A stretch of DNA of 64,000 bases from assembly GCA_019420905.1 (NCBI GenBank), contig JAHZGH010000013.1, positions 62,001 through 126,000 on the forward strand. Direction: 5' to 3'. Within the stretch, counting starts at the first letter, position 1. Each line of letters opens with the position of its first letter. A program made the translations under genes and the position numbers. The notes under the pieces are model-generated. The model had not been told where the DNA came from. It ran no database searches and saw nothing but the letters and a program-made list of their open reading frames with translations. This stretch comes from Succinivibrionaceae bacterium. Lineage in GTDB: Bacteria > Pseudomonadota > Gammaproteobacteria > Enterobacterales > Succinivibrionaceae. Below, one piece after another: positions 8,695 through 17,455 of this stretch.

Positions 8695-10167
8695 TTAAGC
8701 TTTAGGTCTATAAACCCTGACGTTATGATACCCCATTTCTTTAAGCTGCCGAGCCTGCATTAAACTCATCACACCTTGATCACAATACAAAGCATAAGTC
8801 TTATGCATATCTAGATTGCCAAAATCAGTTTTAGTACGATAAAAAGGCATTGCCTTTACTTCATGATTATCAACATTTAATGGAGCCTTATCTACATCAT
8901 CTGGAGCTCGCACATCAATAACAACTTCTCCAGCTCTTAAGGAATCTACAACCTCCACCTCAGTCTTAAGACGATTAGCATCTTCAGGAATATCTTGGAT
9001 ATTGATAACTACCGCGCTATCTACAGCCTTCTGAACCAAAGCATCAACATCCATCTTAGCCTCTTCCTCTAAGATAAATTCTTTTTCAGGACAAACATTC
9101 GGGTGATCAGAGATAACTCCACAGTATTCTGGCATAGTTTCAGCAAAACCAATAGTACCTATTTCTCTAGACTCATCAACGATTTCCTGCTTATCTGAAG
9201 TAATCAATGGTCGCATAAGCAAGACATCGCAAACATCATCAATATGAGTTAAATTTCTCAAGGTCTGAGAAGAAACCTGTCCTAAGCTTTCTCCAGTAAC
9301 TAAAGCTTCACATTTAAACTTTTTAGCTAAAATAGACCCAACCCTCATCATCATACGCTTTAAAATTACGCCTCGTACGCCATGATGAGTTTTCTCTAAA
9401 ATTTGGCCTATAGTTTCTTCAAAAGGCACGGTAATAAAACGCACATGATGCGAACTGGCAAAGCGATCCCAAATAAAATAGCTTTCTTGCTTTACACCTA
9501 ATTCGTGAGCTGTACCCCCCATATTAAAGAACAGATAATTTACCTTACATCCACGGTGAATAACTTTATAAGTTGAAACTCCACTATCAAAACCGCCGGA
9601 AATTAAAGATAAAACAGCCCCTTGAGAACCTACAGGATAACCACCTAAACCATAAATACGCTCACCTGAAATATAAGCGCGATCATGCTCAATCTCAATA
9701 TGAATCGTAACCTCTGGATTATCTAGACATACACCCTTATTTGGAAAAGCGGCTTTAAACTTTCCTCCAATTATACGTTCTGCTTGCTGAGAATTAAAAT
9801 CATGATTACCACGACGTTTAATTCTAACTGCAAATGTATGACCGATAATCTCTTGCCCACAAATGGGACTTACAGTCTCAAAAAGATTATCTAAAGAAGT
9901 AAAAGCAAATTCCCTTACTTCCATAAAAGAATGGATGCCAGGAATACGCTTTAATTCTTTAATCGCAAGTTCTCTTATAAAATTTTCATCTTGGCCTTCT
10001 GTTGGGAATGTAACAAGAATTTTATCCCATTCGCAAATGGCACTAACCTGTAAATTATGATGTGCAGCTACATTTCCAATGTTTTGCCTTACAAGTTTAA
10101 TTAAGCGAGTACGAACTGGTTTACTCTTAATAGAGATCTCTGGGAAAAGGCGAACAATAAATTTCAT
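8695..10167 (-). CDS. thiI: tRNA 4-thiouridine synthase / thiazole sulfurtransferase with rhodanese domain
   Basis: ThiI adenylates U8 of tRNA and transfers sulfur to give 4-thiouridine; in enterics it also supplies sulfur for thiamine thiazole. Order of domains: N-terminal ferredoxin-like region plus THUMP (about 1-165), the PP-loop ATPase with SGGFDS, then a C-terminal rhodanese domain carrying the catalytic cysteine in ALYCDQGVMS. The ATG at 10167 is chosen because the protein then begins MKFIVRLFPEISIKSKPVR, in line with E. coli ThiI; an in-frame TTG four codons upstream is less likely. The ribosome site is weak. Length is 490 residues. It lies downstream of slyD on the same strand. Confidence 0.95.
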   Translation of the reverse strand: MKFIVRLFPEISIKSKPVRTRLIKLVRQNIGNVAAHHNLQVSAICEWDKILVTFPTEGQDENFIRELAIKELKRIPGIHSFMEVREFAFTSLDNLFETVSPICGQEIIGHTFAVRIKRRGNHDFNSQQAERIIGGKFKAAFPNKGVCLDNPEVTIHIEIEHDRAYISGERIYGLGGYPVGSQGAVLSLISGGFDSGVSTYKVIHRGCKVNYLFFNMGGTAHELGVKQESYFIWDRFASSHHVRFITVPFEETIGQILEKTHHGVRGVILKRMMMRVGSILAKKFKCEALVTGESLGQVSSQTLRNLTHIDDVCDVLLMRPLITSDKQEIVDESREIGTIGFAETMPEYCGVISDHPNVCPEKEFILEEEAKMDVDALVQKAVDSAVVINIQDIPEDANRLKTEVEVVDSLRAGEVVIDVRAPDDVDKAPLNVDNHEVKAMPFYRTKTDFGNLDMHKTYALYCDQGVMSLMQARQLKEMGYHNVRVYRPKA

Positions 10168-10233
10168 ATATATAATCAAAAAATAGCGAACAAACCTAAA
10201 ATTTGTCCGCTTGTAAACTTAATATTTTATATG

Positions 10234-10983
10234 TTAATGGTGATGGCAGCAGTGATGCTCGCCTTCTTCACCATCGTGATGATGGCAGCAGTGATGCTCG
10301 CCTTCTTCGCCATCATGGTGATGACAGCAGTGATGCTCGCCTTCTTCGCCATCATGGTGATGACAGCAGTGATGCTCGCCTTCTTCGCCATCATGGTGAT
10401 GGCAGCAGTGATGCTCACCTTCTTCGCCATCATGGTGATGACAGCAGTGATGCTCGCCTTCTTCACCGTCATGGTGATGACAACAACAACCATGTTCATG
10501 ATTCTCACTTGGGCACTTGCCTCCATGATGAACATGTCCATGAGCTATTTCTTCTTCAGTAGCTTTGCGAACATCTTCGACAACGATCAAAAAGTTTAAA
10601 ACTTTTCCTGCTAAAGGATGATTACCATCTACAATAACCTTATCGCCATTAATCTCTTTAACAACCACAGCCATAGGCCCATGATTAGAATCAGCTTCAA
10701 AAACATTGCCGACCTGAACATCAAAATCGCCAAATAAACTGCGATCAATGGTCTGAATCATAGCCTCATTGATTTCACCATATGCATCCTTAGGATTTAA
10801 GGTAATGGCAAATTCATCTCCTTTTTCATGACCATCTAAAGCTAATTCTAAGCCCTTAACTAAATAACCATGGCCAATTAAAGCCTCCACAGGCTCACCA
10901 GGCTGAGTCCTGCCTACTACCTTTCCATTAGTTTCAGTTACGGTATAACTAATAGTAGCTACTGTATTACGAGAAATTTTCAT
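10234..10983 (-). CDS. slyD: FKBP-type peptidyl-prolyl isomerase SlyD with repeated His/Cys tail
   Basis: Cytoplasmic prolyl isomerase, chaperone and nickel-binding protein that helps [NiFe] hydrogenase maturation in E. coli. Residues 1 to about 150 are a normal SlyD FKBP domain with inserted flap (GEPVEALIGHGYLVKGLELALDG, LNPKDAYGEINE, GNHPLAGKVLNF). The tail is remarkable: after GHVHHGGKCPSENHEHG come six copies of a 13-residue unit of the type CCHHHDGEEGEHH, ending HHCCHHH. The protein is 249 residues against ~196 in E. coli, and the excess is this repeat. Each unit adds His, Cys and acidic ligands, so metal capacity should be high. The 39-bp unit keeps frame, so copy number can vary without frameshift. 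Three other reading frames are open across the repeat only because of its composition. Confidence 0.95.
   Translation of the reverse strand: MKISRNTVATISYTVTETNGKVVGRTQPGEPVEALIGHGYLVKGLELALDGHEKGDEFAITLNPKDAYGEINEAMIQTIDRSLFGDFDVQVGNVFEADSNHGPMAVVVKEINGDKVIVDGNHPLAGKVLNFLIVVEDVRKATEEEIAHGHVHHGGKCPSENHEHGCCCHHHDGEEGEHHCCHHHDGEEGEHHCCHHHDGEEGEHHCCHHHDGEEGEHHCCHHHDGEEGEHHCCHHHDGEEGEHHCCHHH
10237..10485. repeat. 39-bp tandem repeat inside slyD (six units)
   Basis: Six near-identical 39-bp units code for the His/Cys/Glu tail of SlyD. Units differ by single bases, such as g/a in GATGGCAG versus GATGACAG and GCTCGCC versus GCTCACC. All differences seen are synonymous within the repeat consensus, which points to selection on the peptide or recent unit duplication. 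Confidence 0.95.
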
Positions 10984-11017
10984 AATTTTTCCTTTATGTA
11001 ACCATACCTTATTAAAG

Positions 11018-11614
11018 TTATAAAGTATGATTTACTCTTATATTTTCTGCAGTTTGTGTAAAAATTGGAGCAATGCCTGAAGGCGCTGGTTGCCCTTGTA
11101 AAGTTTCATAATCATGTCCTGCAAGCTTTGTTTTATTAGTACTTAAAGCATTTAAGCAATCTTTAGCAATTTTACCGTGCTCATCGTAAGCCTTAAATTC
11201 ATCATTCATTACCAAAATTAAGGCACAATGCTGCGTATTTTTAGATTTAAGCTCTAAAGAATAACCATCCTCTGCAAGATCAACGGAGATCAAAAATTTT
11301 TCGGAAACTTTTTTTGAAAAATTTATATCACATCCCTCAAAACCTTGATTTAGAATTCCGCATGAAGATAAATAAGCTGATGCGTTCTGAAGTTCAAAGA
11401 TAACCTCAGTTAAAGAATCAGTATTATTTTTTATTTGAACATTCTCTTTTTTTGCGAGATCATCGCCATCTATATTTGAGTTTATGCTCTTATTTGATTC
11501 TGCAAGCAGCAAAACACCATAAAGAAGCATACAGACTGCAATAATTAAAAGACAGATCAGACGAAATATTGATATGCGACCATTTAGATTATAGATAGGA
11601 TGAAACATATACAA
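11018..11614 (-). CDS. Unknown single-pass membrane protein
   Basis: 198 residues that I do not recognise. One hydrophobic segment at about residues 17-38 (FRLICLLIIAVCMLLYGVLLL) would anchor it, with a polar, probably periplasmic remainder. That part contains paired cysteines (SSCGILNQGFEGC, later QHCALIL and AKDC). The end, with Tyr-x-Leu, Cys, acidic turn and a final Cys, loosely recalls the C-terminal sheet of minor type IV pilins. The diagnostic pilin leader with a G-F-T-L-I-E type motif is absent, so this is only a resemblance. The gene sits between the acyltransferase (13 bp upstream) and slyD (34 bp downstream), probably in the same transcript. Confidence 0.6.
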   Translation of the reverse strand: MYMFHPIYNLNGRISIFRLICLLIIAVCMLLYGVLLLAESNKSINSNIDGDDLAKKENVQIKNNTDSLTEVIFELQNASAYLSSCGILNQGFEGCDINFSKKVSEKFLISVDLAEDGYSLELKSKNTQHCALILVMNDEFKAYDEHGKIAKDCLNALSTNKTKLAGHDYETLQGQPAPSGIAPIFTQTAENIRVNHTL

Positions 11615-11627
11615 AACCTCGAATATT

Positions 11628-12791
11628 TTATTTTAATCTATTTACTTTATTGAAATAGGGTTTTGCATACATAGCACAGACACGCTCACGCAAATGTTCT
11701 GGATAAGACTGTAATCTCTGCTCAAACTTCTTCTTATCTTCAGAGCTTATATTATCAGTGATACCAGCTGAAAGCAAAGCACTAGGATACATCTCGTAAT
11801 TATTATAAATAAAATTATCAATAAGCTCACATAATTCTTCAGCAGTATCAAAGCCTGATACTATTGGCTCACCACAAACTAGTTTTACCCTACCTTTATA
11901 ATCACGAATACCTCGAATAATAGTTTCAATATCCTCATACTTATCCTTAGTATAAGCACCATTATTCTTCTCTCTAATATCTAGCTCTCTGGCCTTAGCC
12001 AAATCATTAGGATCAAATTCATATGTTATAGCAACAGGGACAATTTTTAAGCTTTTCATGTAATCAGAAAAAGGCTTTTTTAACTGTCTTCCATAAAGAC
12101 CCAACATCTTCATAACAGCACTCTCAGCCTTATCATCGCCATCTTTAGCTCGTCCTTCACGTTCAGCAATCCAAACAGAATGACCTTCTTGAATTGATAA
12201 GCCTATATAAGCCGAAAGATGATTTAAGGCCTTAAGTTTATCTCGCGGAGATACAACAGATCTTTTTACAATGAAACTCTTATTTAAACGCATAAGTGAA
12301 GTTGCTGCAGGTAATCTTAAAAGATTGTCTCCTATAGCAATGCGTACTGTATCTAAATTACGACGATAAAGAGCAATATCAATAAAGGCTGGATCTAAAG
12401 CAATATCCCTATGATTTGAAATAAACAAATAACCTTCTTTAGGATCAAGCTTATCAAAGCCAACAAGCTCCAAGCCGTCAGTTGTAGTAGCTATAAGATG
12501 ATCCATATACTTTGCTACCTGACGCTGAAATTGCTCAACAGTTTTAAATTTAGATACTTTATTTTTTAAAACTGCCTTTACTATCGGCTTTACAATGAAA
12601 GCCAAATGCTTAAATAGCAGGGGATAACGAAATTTTAAAATATTATCAACGACAATATCGTCCTTAGCAATTTTATTTAGCTCAGATTGTACTTCTGCAT
12701 CAGTACAAGGACGAATATCATCAAATAAAGGATCGGCACTAGTAAGAGTGCACTCTTTCTGATTTTTTTCTATTTGCATAACCAAAATCAT
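11628..12791 (-). CDS. PlsC-like 1-acylglycerol-3-phosphate acyltransferase family protein
   Basis: Member of the LPLAT/PlsC acyltransferase superfamily, which transfers acyl chains to glycerol phosphates or related lipids at the inner membrane. The catalytic HX4D motif appears in ISNHRDIALDPAF, and a second block WIAEREGRAKDGDDK matches the family's (F/W)xEGxR-type substrate block. At 387 residues it is longer than PlsC (~245), with an extra helical N-terminal region (about 1-120) and a C-terminal extension. No clear membrane segment is seen, so attachment may be peripheral. Substrate cannot be assigned. Start codon choice between residues 1 and 5 is open. First gene of a minus-strand run ending in thiI. 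Confidence 0.75.
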   Translation of the reverse strand: MILVMQIEKNQKECTLTSADPLFDDIRPCTDAEVQSELNKIAKDDIVVDNILKFRYPLLFKHLAFIVKPIVKAVLKNKVSKFKTVEQFQRQVAKYMDHLIATTTDGLELVGFDKLDPKEGYLFISNHRDIALDPAFIDIALYRRNLDTVRIAIGDNLLRLPAATSLMRLNKSFIVKRSVVSPRDKLKALNHLSAYIGLSIQEGHSVWIAEREGRAKDGDDKAESAVMKMLGLYGRQLKKPFSDYMKSLKIVPVAITYEFDPNDLAKARELDIREKNNGAYTKDKYEDIETIIRGIRDYKGRVKLVCGEPIVSGFDTAEELCELIDNFIYNNYEMYPSALLSAGITDNISSEDKKKFEQRLQSYPEHLRERVCAMYAKPYFNKVNRLK

Positions 12792-13307
12792 CTACAAGAA
12801 AAATTTGCTTATTGTACCAAAATTATGAGTGCAAAAAGTCTACCTATAACGTAAAACGCATAAAAGCTCAAAATAAAAGGATTTTCCCCTACTGCTGATA
12901 AAAATTTATAAGTACATTCTGTATAAGATAAAGTAAAAAAAATATTTATCTTAAGATTTTAATGCCCCCTAGACTCAATTATAGAAGAAATCACTTTTTT
13001 ATTTTTTAACTACAGTCTTTTACTTATGCAAAAATAGCCATTACTTATAAAAAAATCTTTAAAATTTTAAGCTATTACCCTTTAATTGTCATTATATATA
13101 GAAATATCAAATATATATTTGCAATAAATGGCAAAAAAAATTATCTTTTAGTATTTGAAAATTACAAATATAAAAAAACAAATATCATTGATAACTAAAA
13201 CAAAATATATTTATTGCAAATAATTTTTAAGGGAAAATATATGAATATAAAACAAAAAGCCTCTTAAATTAAGAAATTCAAGAGGCTTTTAATAAAATTT
13301 TTAAAAA
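12792..13307. other. AT-rich intergenic region with mirrored 14-bp repeats
   Basis: 516 bp of very AT-rich DNA. It holds two copies of ATTTATTGCAAATA in inverted orientation (arms near 13116-13129 and 13209-13222, about 80 bp apart). A tiny plus-strand reading frame of eight codons (13241-13267) follows an AAGGG site with 7-nt spacing, and runs straight into the terminator hairpin at 13255-13290. No protein gene of normal size is present. Confidence 0.5.
13255..13290. terminator. Terminator downstream of glgC
   Basis: An 11-bp stem, AAAAGCCTCTT against AAGAGGCTTTT, with a 14-nt loop. Read on the minus strand it ends in a run of five T after glgC. It can also work on the plus strand. Confidence 0.8.
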
Positions 13308-14627
13308 TTAATGTGAAGGAATAAATGCTACACGATAGCTATCAAATCCCTCAAAGAGCTGAGGCTCTGTCTTCTTTAAGCGCTCTAACATAGCTTTGGT
13401 AATTAAAGTTACACCGCCTTCAGAGCGATAGAATCTTTTTGCATCTAATTCAGGATTTTCACCAACAATTAAATTACGCGGCAATTCAACGCCTCTATCT
13501 AAGATTACCTTAGTTAAACGGCATCCGCGATGAATAATGCAGAATGGGCAAATTACTGACTCTGATAAGAAGCAATTTGAATGAACTCGTACAGAATGGA
13601 ACAATACTGACTGATTTACTGAAGAACCAGAAATGATACAGCCTGAAGAACAAACAGAATTTCTTACAATGGTAGAAGTTCCATTTATATCCTGTACAAA
13701 TTTAGCAGGAGGATTTTGCGGCTGATATGTCCAAATTGGCCAATCAAAATCATAAACATCCAATTGAGGTTCAATAGAAGCAATATCCATATTTGCTTCC
13801 CAATAAGCATCAATTGTACCTACATCGCGCCAATAAACTAAGCTCTTATCTCCTCTATTGCGAATACAAGACTTAGCAAAATTATGTGCATGAGCCTTAT
13901 GTTCCTTAACTAAGGCCGGAATAATATCCATGCCGAAGTCACGATGAGAATTTGGATTCTGTGAATCCTTCTGTAAAATATCATAAAGATAATCTGCATC
14001 AAAGACATAAATACCCATGGAGGCTAAACTCTTAGTCTCATCACCTGGCATAGCGGGAGGATCCTTTGGTTTCTCCATAAAGTCAGTGATCAAATTATCC
14101 TCATCGATCTTCATAACGCCAAATGCTGTTGCCTTTGATCTTTCAACAGGAATACAAGCAACAGTTAAAGGTGAACCCATGCGGATATGATCTAAAATCA
14201 TCTCTGCATAATCCATCTTATAAATATGATCTCCTGCTAAGATCAAAATATATTTAGGATGATGATCTTTGATAATATCGATGTTTTGGAAAACAGCATC
14301 TGCTGTGCCTTGATACCAATGTTCTTCATCAATACGCTGAGAAGCAGGTAATAAATCGATATATTCATTAAACTGATTACGTAAAAAAGACCATGCTGAC
14401 TGCAAATGACGTAATAAACTGTGAGATTTATACTGGGTTACAACACCAATTCCAGTAATACCAGAATTTACGCAGTTAGACAGTGCGAAGTCGATAATTC
14501 TGTACTTACCGCCAAAGTAAACAGACGGCTTAGCACGATTGTCAGTCAAATCCTTTAAACGACTGCCACGACCTCCTGCAAGTACTAAAGCCATTGTTTG
14601 TTTTGCTACATCACGGGCGTTTTCCAC
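13308..14627 (-). CDS. glgC: Glucose-1-phosphate adenylyltransferase
   Basis: ADP-glucose pyrophosphorylase, making ADP-glucose from ATP and glucose-1-phosphate for glycogen synthesis. The 439 residues (E. coli 431) show the nucleotidyltransferase start LAGGRGSRLKDLT, then RAKPSVYFGGKYRIIDFALSN, GTADAVFQN, ILAGDHIYKMDY and the glucose-1-P site VMKIDEDNLITDFMEKP. A left-handed beta-helix regulatory domain fills the C-terminus. No other glycogen gene lies next to it, so glgC is a single-gene unit here, with its own terminator. Confidence 0.97.
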   Translation of the reverse strand: MENARDVAKQTMALVLAGGRGSRLKDLTDNRAKPSVYFGGKYRIIDFALSNCVNSGITGIGVVTQYKSHSLLRHLQSAWSFLRNQFNEYIDLLPASQRIDEEHWYQGTADAVFQNIDIIKDHHPKYILILAGDHIYKMDYAEMILDHIRMGSPLTVACIPVERSKATAFGVMKIDEDNLITDFMEKPKDPPAMPGDETKSLASMGIYVFDADYLYDILQKDSQNPNSHRDFGMDIIPALVKEHKAHAHNFAKSCIRNRGDKSLVYWRDVGTIDAYWEANMDIASIEPQLDVYDFDWPIWTYQPQNPPAKFVQDINGTSTIVRNSVCSSGCIISGSSVNQSVLFHSVRVHSNCFLSESVICPFCIIHRGCRLTKVILDRGVELPRNLIVGENPELDAKRFYRSEGGVTLITKAMLERLKKTEPQLFEGFDSYRVAFIPSH

Positions 14628-15058
14628 TTCTCCACCTCTTATATGATTTAATAAAAATTTGTCTTCTATATATAAATTATGATAGGAAAATTTTTTTCTT
14701 TATATAACAAAAACAGTTTTTTGGGATCCAGTTCAAATCCTTGTTGTATACATCTCTAAAAATAAAGCCTAGCGCACATATTAAACAAGTTTTTCTTAAG
14801 ATGCCCCATGTTTATTAATAGTTTTTTATGTAAAAAATAAATGATACGTGTATAAAATTTATATAAAATATAAAAAATACTTTTACTTTATTGAAAGAAA
14901 AATATTTAATCTTAGATTGCAAGCAAGTCAAAATTTTTACATAATCCCTAAAGCTTATTAGCTTATAATCCCAAAAATAATTTTTTACGCATTAAAGTTT
15001 AAACTAAACTTATTACAAAAAATTTTTGCAATTTATTATAAGGAATAGTAAAAAAATT
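14628..15058. other. Divergent intergenic region, glgC / mtnN
   Basis: 431 bp, extremely AT-rich, presumably with promoters for both neighbours. I see no convincing hairpin, repeat or small gene. An AAGGA at 15040-15044 is the likely ribosome site for mtnN, though 14 nt from the ATG. Confidence 0.5.
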
Positions 15059-15757
15059 ATGACCATTGGTATAATTTGTGCAATGGATCCTGAGCTTGAA
15101 AAATTAATTTGCAAACTTGAAAATTGCCAGGAGCAAGTTTTAGGTAATGGCCATTATTATAAGGGCTTACTAGAAGATCACGAGGTAGTTCTTGCCAGAT
15201 GCGGCATAGGTAAAGTTAGCGCTGCTTGCGTAACAGCTATTCTAATTAGCGTATTCAAGGTAAATGTCATTATAAATTCAGGATCTGCCGGGGCTTTGAA
15301 TTCTGAGCTTAAATTAGGAGATACAGTATTTTCAACTAGCACCGCTTATCATGATGCTGATTTAACCATATTCGGCTATCAAAAAGGACAAATGGCAGGG
15401 CATGAGCTTTATTTTAAATCAAGCCCAGAACTAATCGCTAAGGCTGAAATTGCTGCTGATAATGTACCTAGCTTAAGATCCCATGTTAAAAAAGGTATTG
15501 TTCTTTCTGGAGATCAGTTTATAAGTTCTGAAGAAAAGAAAAAAGAACTATGTCAGACCTTTAATGGAGCTATGGTTACAGAAATGGAAGGCGCGGCAAT
15601 AGCGCAGGTCGCTAGTGACTTTAATATTCCTTTTATTATTATAAGGGCAGTTTCTGATGGAGCATGTGAAGGCAAGCCTTTAACATTTGAAGAATTTTTA
15701 CCTTTAGCCTCAGAAAATAGCGCTAAATTAGTATTAGCCCTAATTCGTCTTATCTAA
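15059..15757 (+). CDS. mtnN: 5'-methylthioadenosine/S-adenosylhomocysteine nucleosidase
   Basis: Cleaves adenine from methylthioadenosine, S-adenosylhomocysteine and 5'-deoxyadenosine, recycling by-products of SAM chemistry and feeding autoinducer-2 formation. The ATG at 15059 gives 232 residues, equal to E. coli, and puts the catalytic Glu at position 12 (GIICAMDPELEKL) as in that enzyme; an upstream in-frame TTG at 15026 would add 11 residues without homology. Other active-site blocks are VTEMEGAAIAQVA and the catalytic Asp in IRAVSDGACE. Monocistronic with a following hairpin. Confidence 0.95.
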   Translation: MTIGIICAMDPELEKLICKLENCQEQVLGNGHYYKGLLEDHEVVLARCGIGKVSAACVTAILISVFKVNVIINSGSAGALNSELKLGDTVFSTSTAYHDADLTIFGYQKGQMAGHELYFKSSPELIAKAEIAADNVPSLRSHVKKGIVLSGDQFISSEEKKKELCQTFNGAMVTEMEGAAIAQVASDFNIPFIIIRAVSDGACEGKPLTFEEFLPLASENSAKLVLALIRLI

Positions 15758-15764
15758 AATCATA

Positions 15765-15788
15765 AATAACGCCCTTAAGGGCGTTATT
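15765..15788 (+). terminator. Hairpin after mtnN
   Basis: Perfect palindrome with AATAACGCCC and GGGCGTTATT arms around TTAA. The T-tract afterwards is short, so termination strength is uncertain. Confidence 0.6.
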
Positions 15789-15861
15789 CCTACCTAAAAA
15801 ATATACAAGATGTTATTTTTGCTAAAATGTGCATAAATTCACATAAACTATAATTTAAATT

Positions 15862-16479
15862 ATGCCAGAAGAATCTTTTTTAGACTTACTTAAAGAAAAA
15901 GCAATCAATCAGGAATCTGATAAGAAATCTTTTTATCAGGAAATATCCGATATTATTCCAATAAAACAAGATACCATTGAAAAAAAAGCCATTCTGTTAG
16001 ATAAAGCTATCTCTAAAATCCGCCGTGAAGCAGCCTGTCAATTTCCTGAAAAAGAAAATAGTGGCGCTTCATCAGCTTTTGTTCACATGGTAGGACCTAA
16101 CGATATTCTAGAATATAGAAAGCCTGGCGTACAACCTTTTGTTCTCGCCAGATTACGTGCAGGAGAATATCATGAAGCTGATTTCATTGATCTGCATGGC
16201 AAAACTGTAGAGAAGGCTTATCACACAGTTATGGATTTCATCTCTTTTGCTAAAGAGCAGGAATTTAGATGTATTCTAATTATCCATGGTAAAGGAGAAA
16301 GACAAAAAGAAAAAGCTTTAATTAAGAGTTATGTAGCCCATTGGCTGCGGCAAATTCCTGAAGTTTTAGCCTTTCATTCAGCTCCTCAATGGAAAGGCGG
16401 CACCGGCGCTGTAATGATTATTTTAAAAAAAGGTGATAAAGCGCGTGCTATAAATAGAGAACAACATGCTCGCAGATAA
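15862..16479 (+). CDS. smrA: Smr-domain protein, SmrA (YdaL)-like
   Basis: Small MutS-related domain protein; Smr domains act as nucleases on DNA or RNA. The 205 residues begin with a charged helical region. Then come DILEYRKPGVQPFVLARLRAGEY and the Smr domain: D-LHG motif in FIDLHGKTVEKAY, HGKG in LIIHGKGERQKEK, and GGTGAVMIILKK near the end. The preceding LEYRKPG block and the INREQHARR ending match E. coli SmrA rather than the ribosome-rescue nuclease SmrB, which has a shorter ending. It stands alone between mtnN and the DUF3737 gene. Confidence 0.8.
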   Translation: MPEESFLDLLKEKAINQESDKKSFYQEISDIIPIKQDTIEKKAILLDKAISKIRREAACQFPEKENSGASSAFVHMVGPNDILEYRKPGVQPFVLARLRAGEYHEADFIDLHGKTVEKAYHTVMDFISFAKEQEFRCILIIHGKGERQKEKALIKSYVAHWLRQIPEVLAFHSAPQWKGGTGAVMIILKKGDKARAINREQHARR

Positions 16480-16594
16480 AAAACATTATCAGTATCAGCA
16501 TTGCATTACATAAAAACTTTGCATAATAATACGTTATTGCAATAATACTATCCAAATACTAATAATATCTAATATATGCACAGCAGAATATTTT

Positions 16595-17455
16595 ATGAAT
16601 AAAATTGAACATACCTCTTTCAGCGGAGAAAGACCTCTTTTTAATAATCACGATCTCACCTTAGAAAATGTAAATATAGGTTTAGGAGAATCGGCTCTTA
16701 AAGAGTGTTCTAATATCAACGCCTATAATTCTTGCTTTAAAGGTAAATACCCCTTTTGGCATGTAAATATTTTTACAATTAAAAATTGTGTTTTTGAAGA
16801 AACTGCACGTGCTGCATTATGGTATTCACGAAATCTTATAATGCAAGACACTTTAGTCAAAGCTCCAAAGATGTTTCGTAAAATGCAAAATTTAACTTTG
16901 AGAAATATAAAGTTAACCGATGCTCAAGAAACTCTATGGGATTGTGAAAGTATCGTAATAGATAATTGTGATGTTAATAATGGAGATTATATTTTTATGA
17001 ATAGTAAAAACATCTCCATCAAAAAATTAACCCTGCAGGGAAATTACTCCTTTCAGGGATGTAAAAACGCCGTTATTATCAATAGTACTTTATCTAGCAA
17101 AGACGCATTTTGGGAGTCAGAAAATATTACCGTAATAGATTCGGTAATAGATGGTGAATATTTAGGGTGGCATTCTCAAAATCTGCATCTAATCAATTGC
17201 AAAATCTCTGGTTCACAGCCTTTATGTTATGCACACAATTTAACTTTAGAAAATTGTACTTTTGATAAAGATGCTAATTTAGCCTTTGAATATTGCGACA
17301 ATATAAACGCTACTGTTATAGGATCAATACATTCAATTAAAAACCCGATTTCTGGAGTTATCAGAGTAAAATCTATCGGCAATCTAATTTTAGATGCAAA
17401 CCAAAAGGCTCCTGCATCATGCAAAATTATTACTGAGGATGATTATGAGCTTTGA
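16595..17455 (+). CDS. DUF3737 right-handed beta-helix protein
   Basis: A 286-residue protein of repeating short strands with recurring polar turns (LTLENVNIGLGESALKECSNI, FTIKNCVFEETARAALWYSRNL and so on), i.e. a parallel beta-helix; the family is DUF3737. There is no signal peptide, so it is cytoplasmic. Recurrent WYS, WDCES, FMNSKN and WHSQN segments show about 20-residue coils. Function is unknown. It overlaps the start of the C-S lyase gene by 11 nt, so the two are translated together and probably act in one process. Confidence 0.85.
   Translation: MNKIEHTSFSGERPLFNNHDLTLENVNIGLGESALKECSNINAYNSCFKGKYPFWHVNIFTIKNCVFEETARAALWYSRNLIMQDTLVKAPKMFRKMQNLTLRNIKLTDAQETLWDCESIVIDNCDVNNGDYIFMNSKNISIKKLTLQGNYSFQGCKNAVIINSTLSSKDAFWESENITVIDSVIDGEYLGWHSQNLHLINCKISGSQPLCYAHNLTLENCTFDKDANLAFEYCDNINATVIGSIHSIKNPISGVIRVKSIGNLILDANQKAPASCKIITEDDYEL

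Noticed and set aside
10237..10485. Repeat block as a possible CRISPR array.
   Set aside because: Units are contiguous with no unique spacers and lie inside a coding sequence.
10203..10599. Three long alternative reading frames over the slyD tail on both strands.
   Set aside because: They exist only because the 39-bp repeat lacks stops in those frames; the SlyD frame is continuous with a clear FKBP domain.
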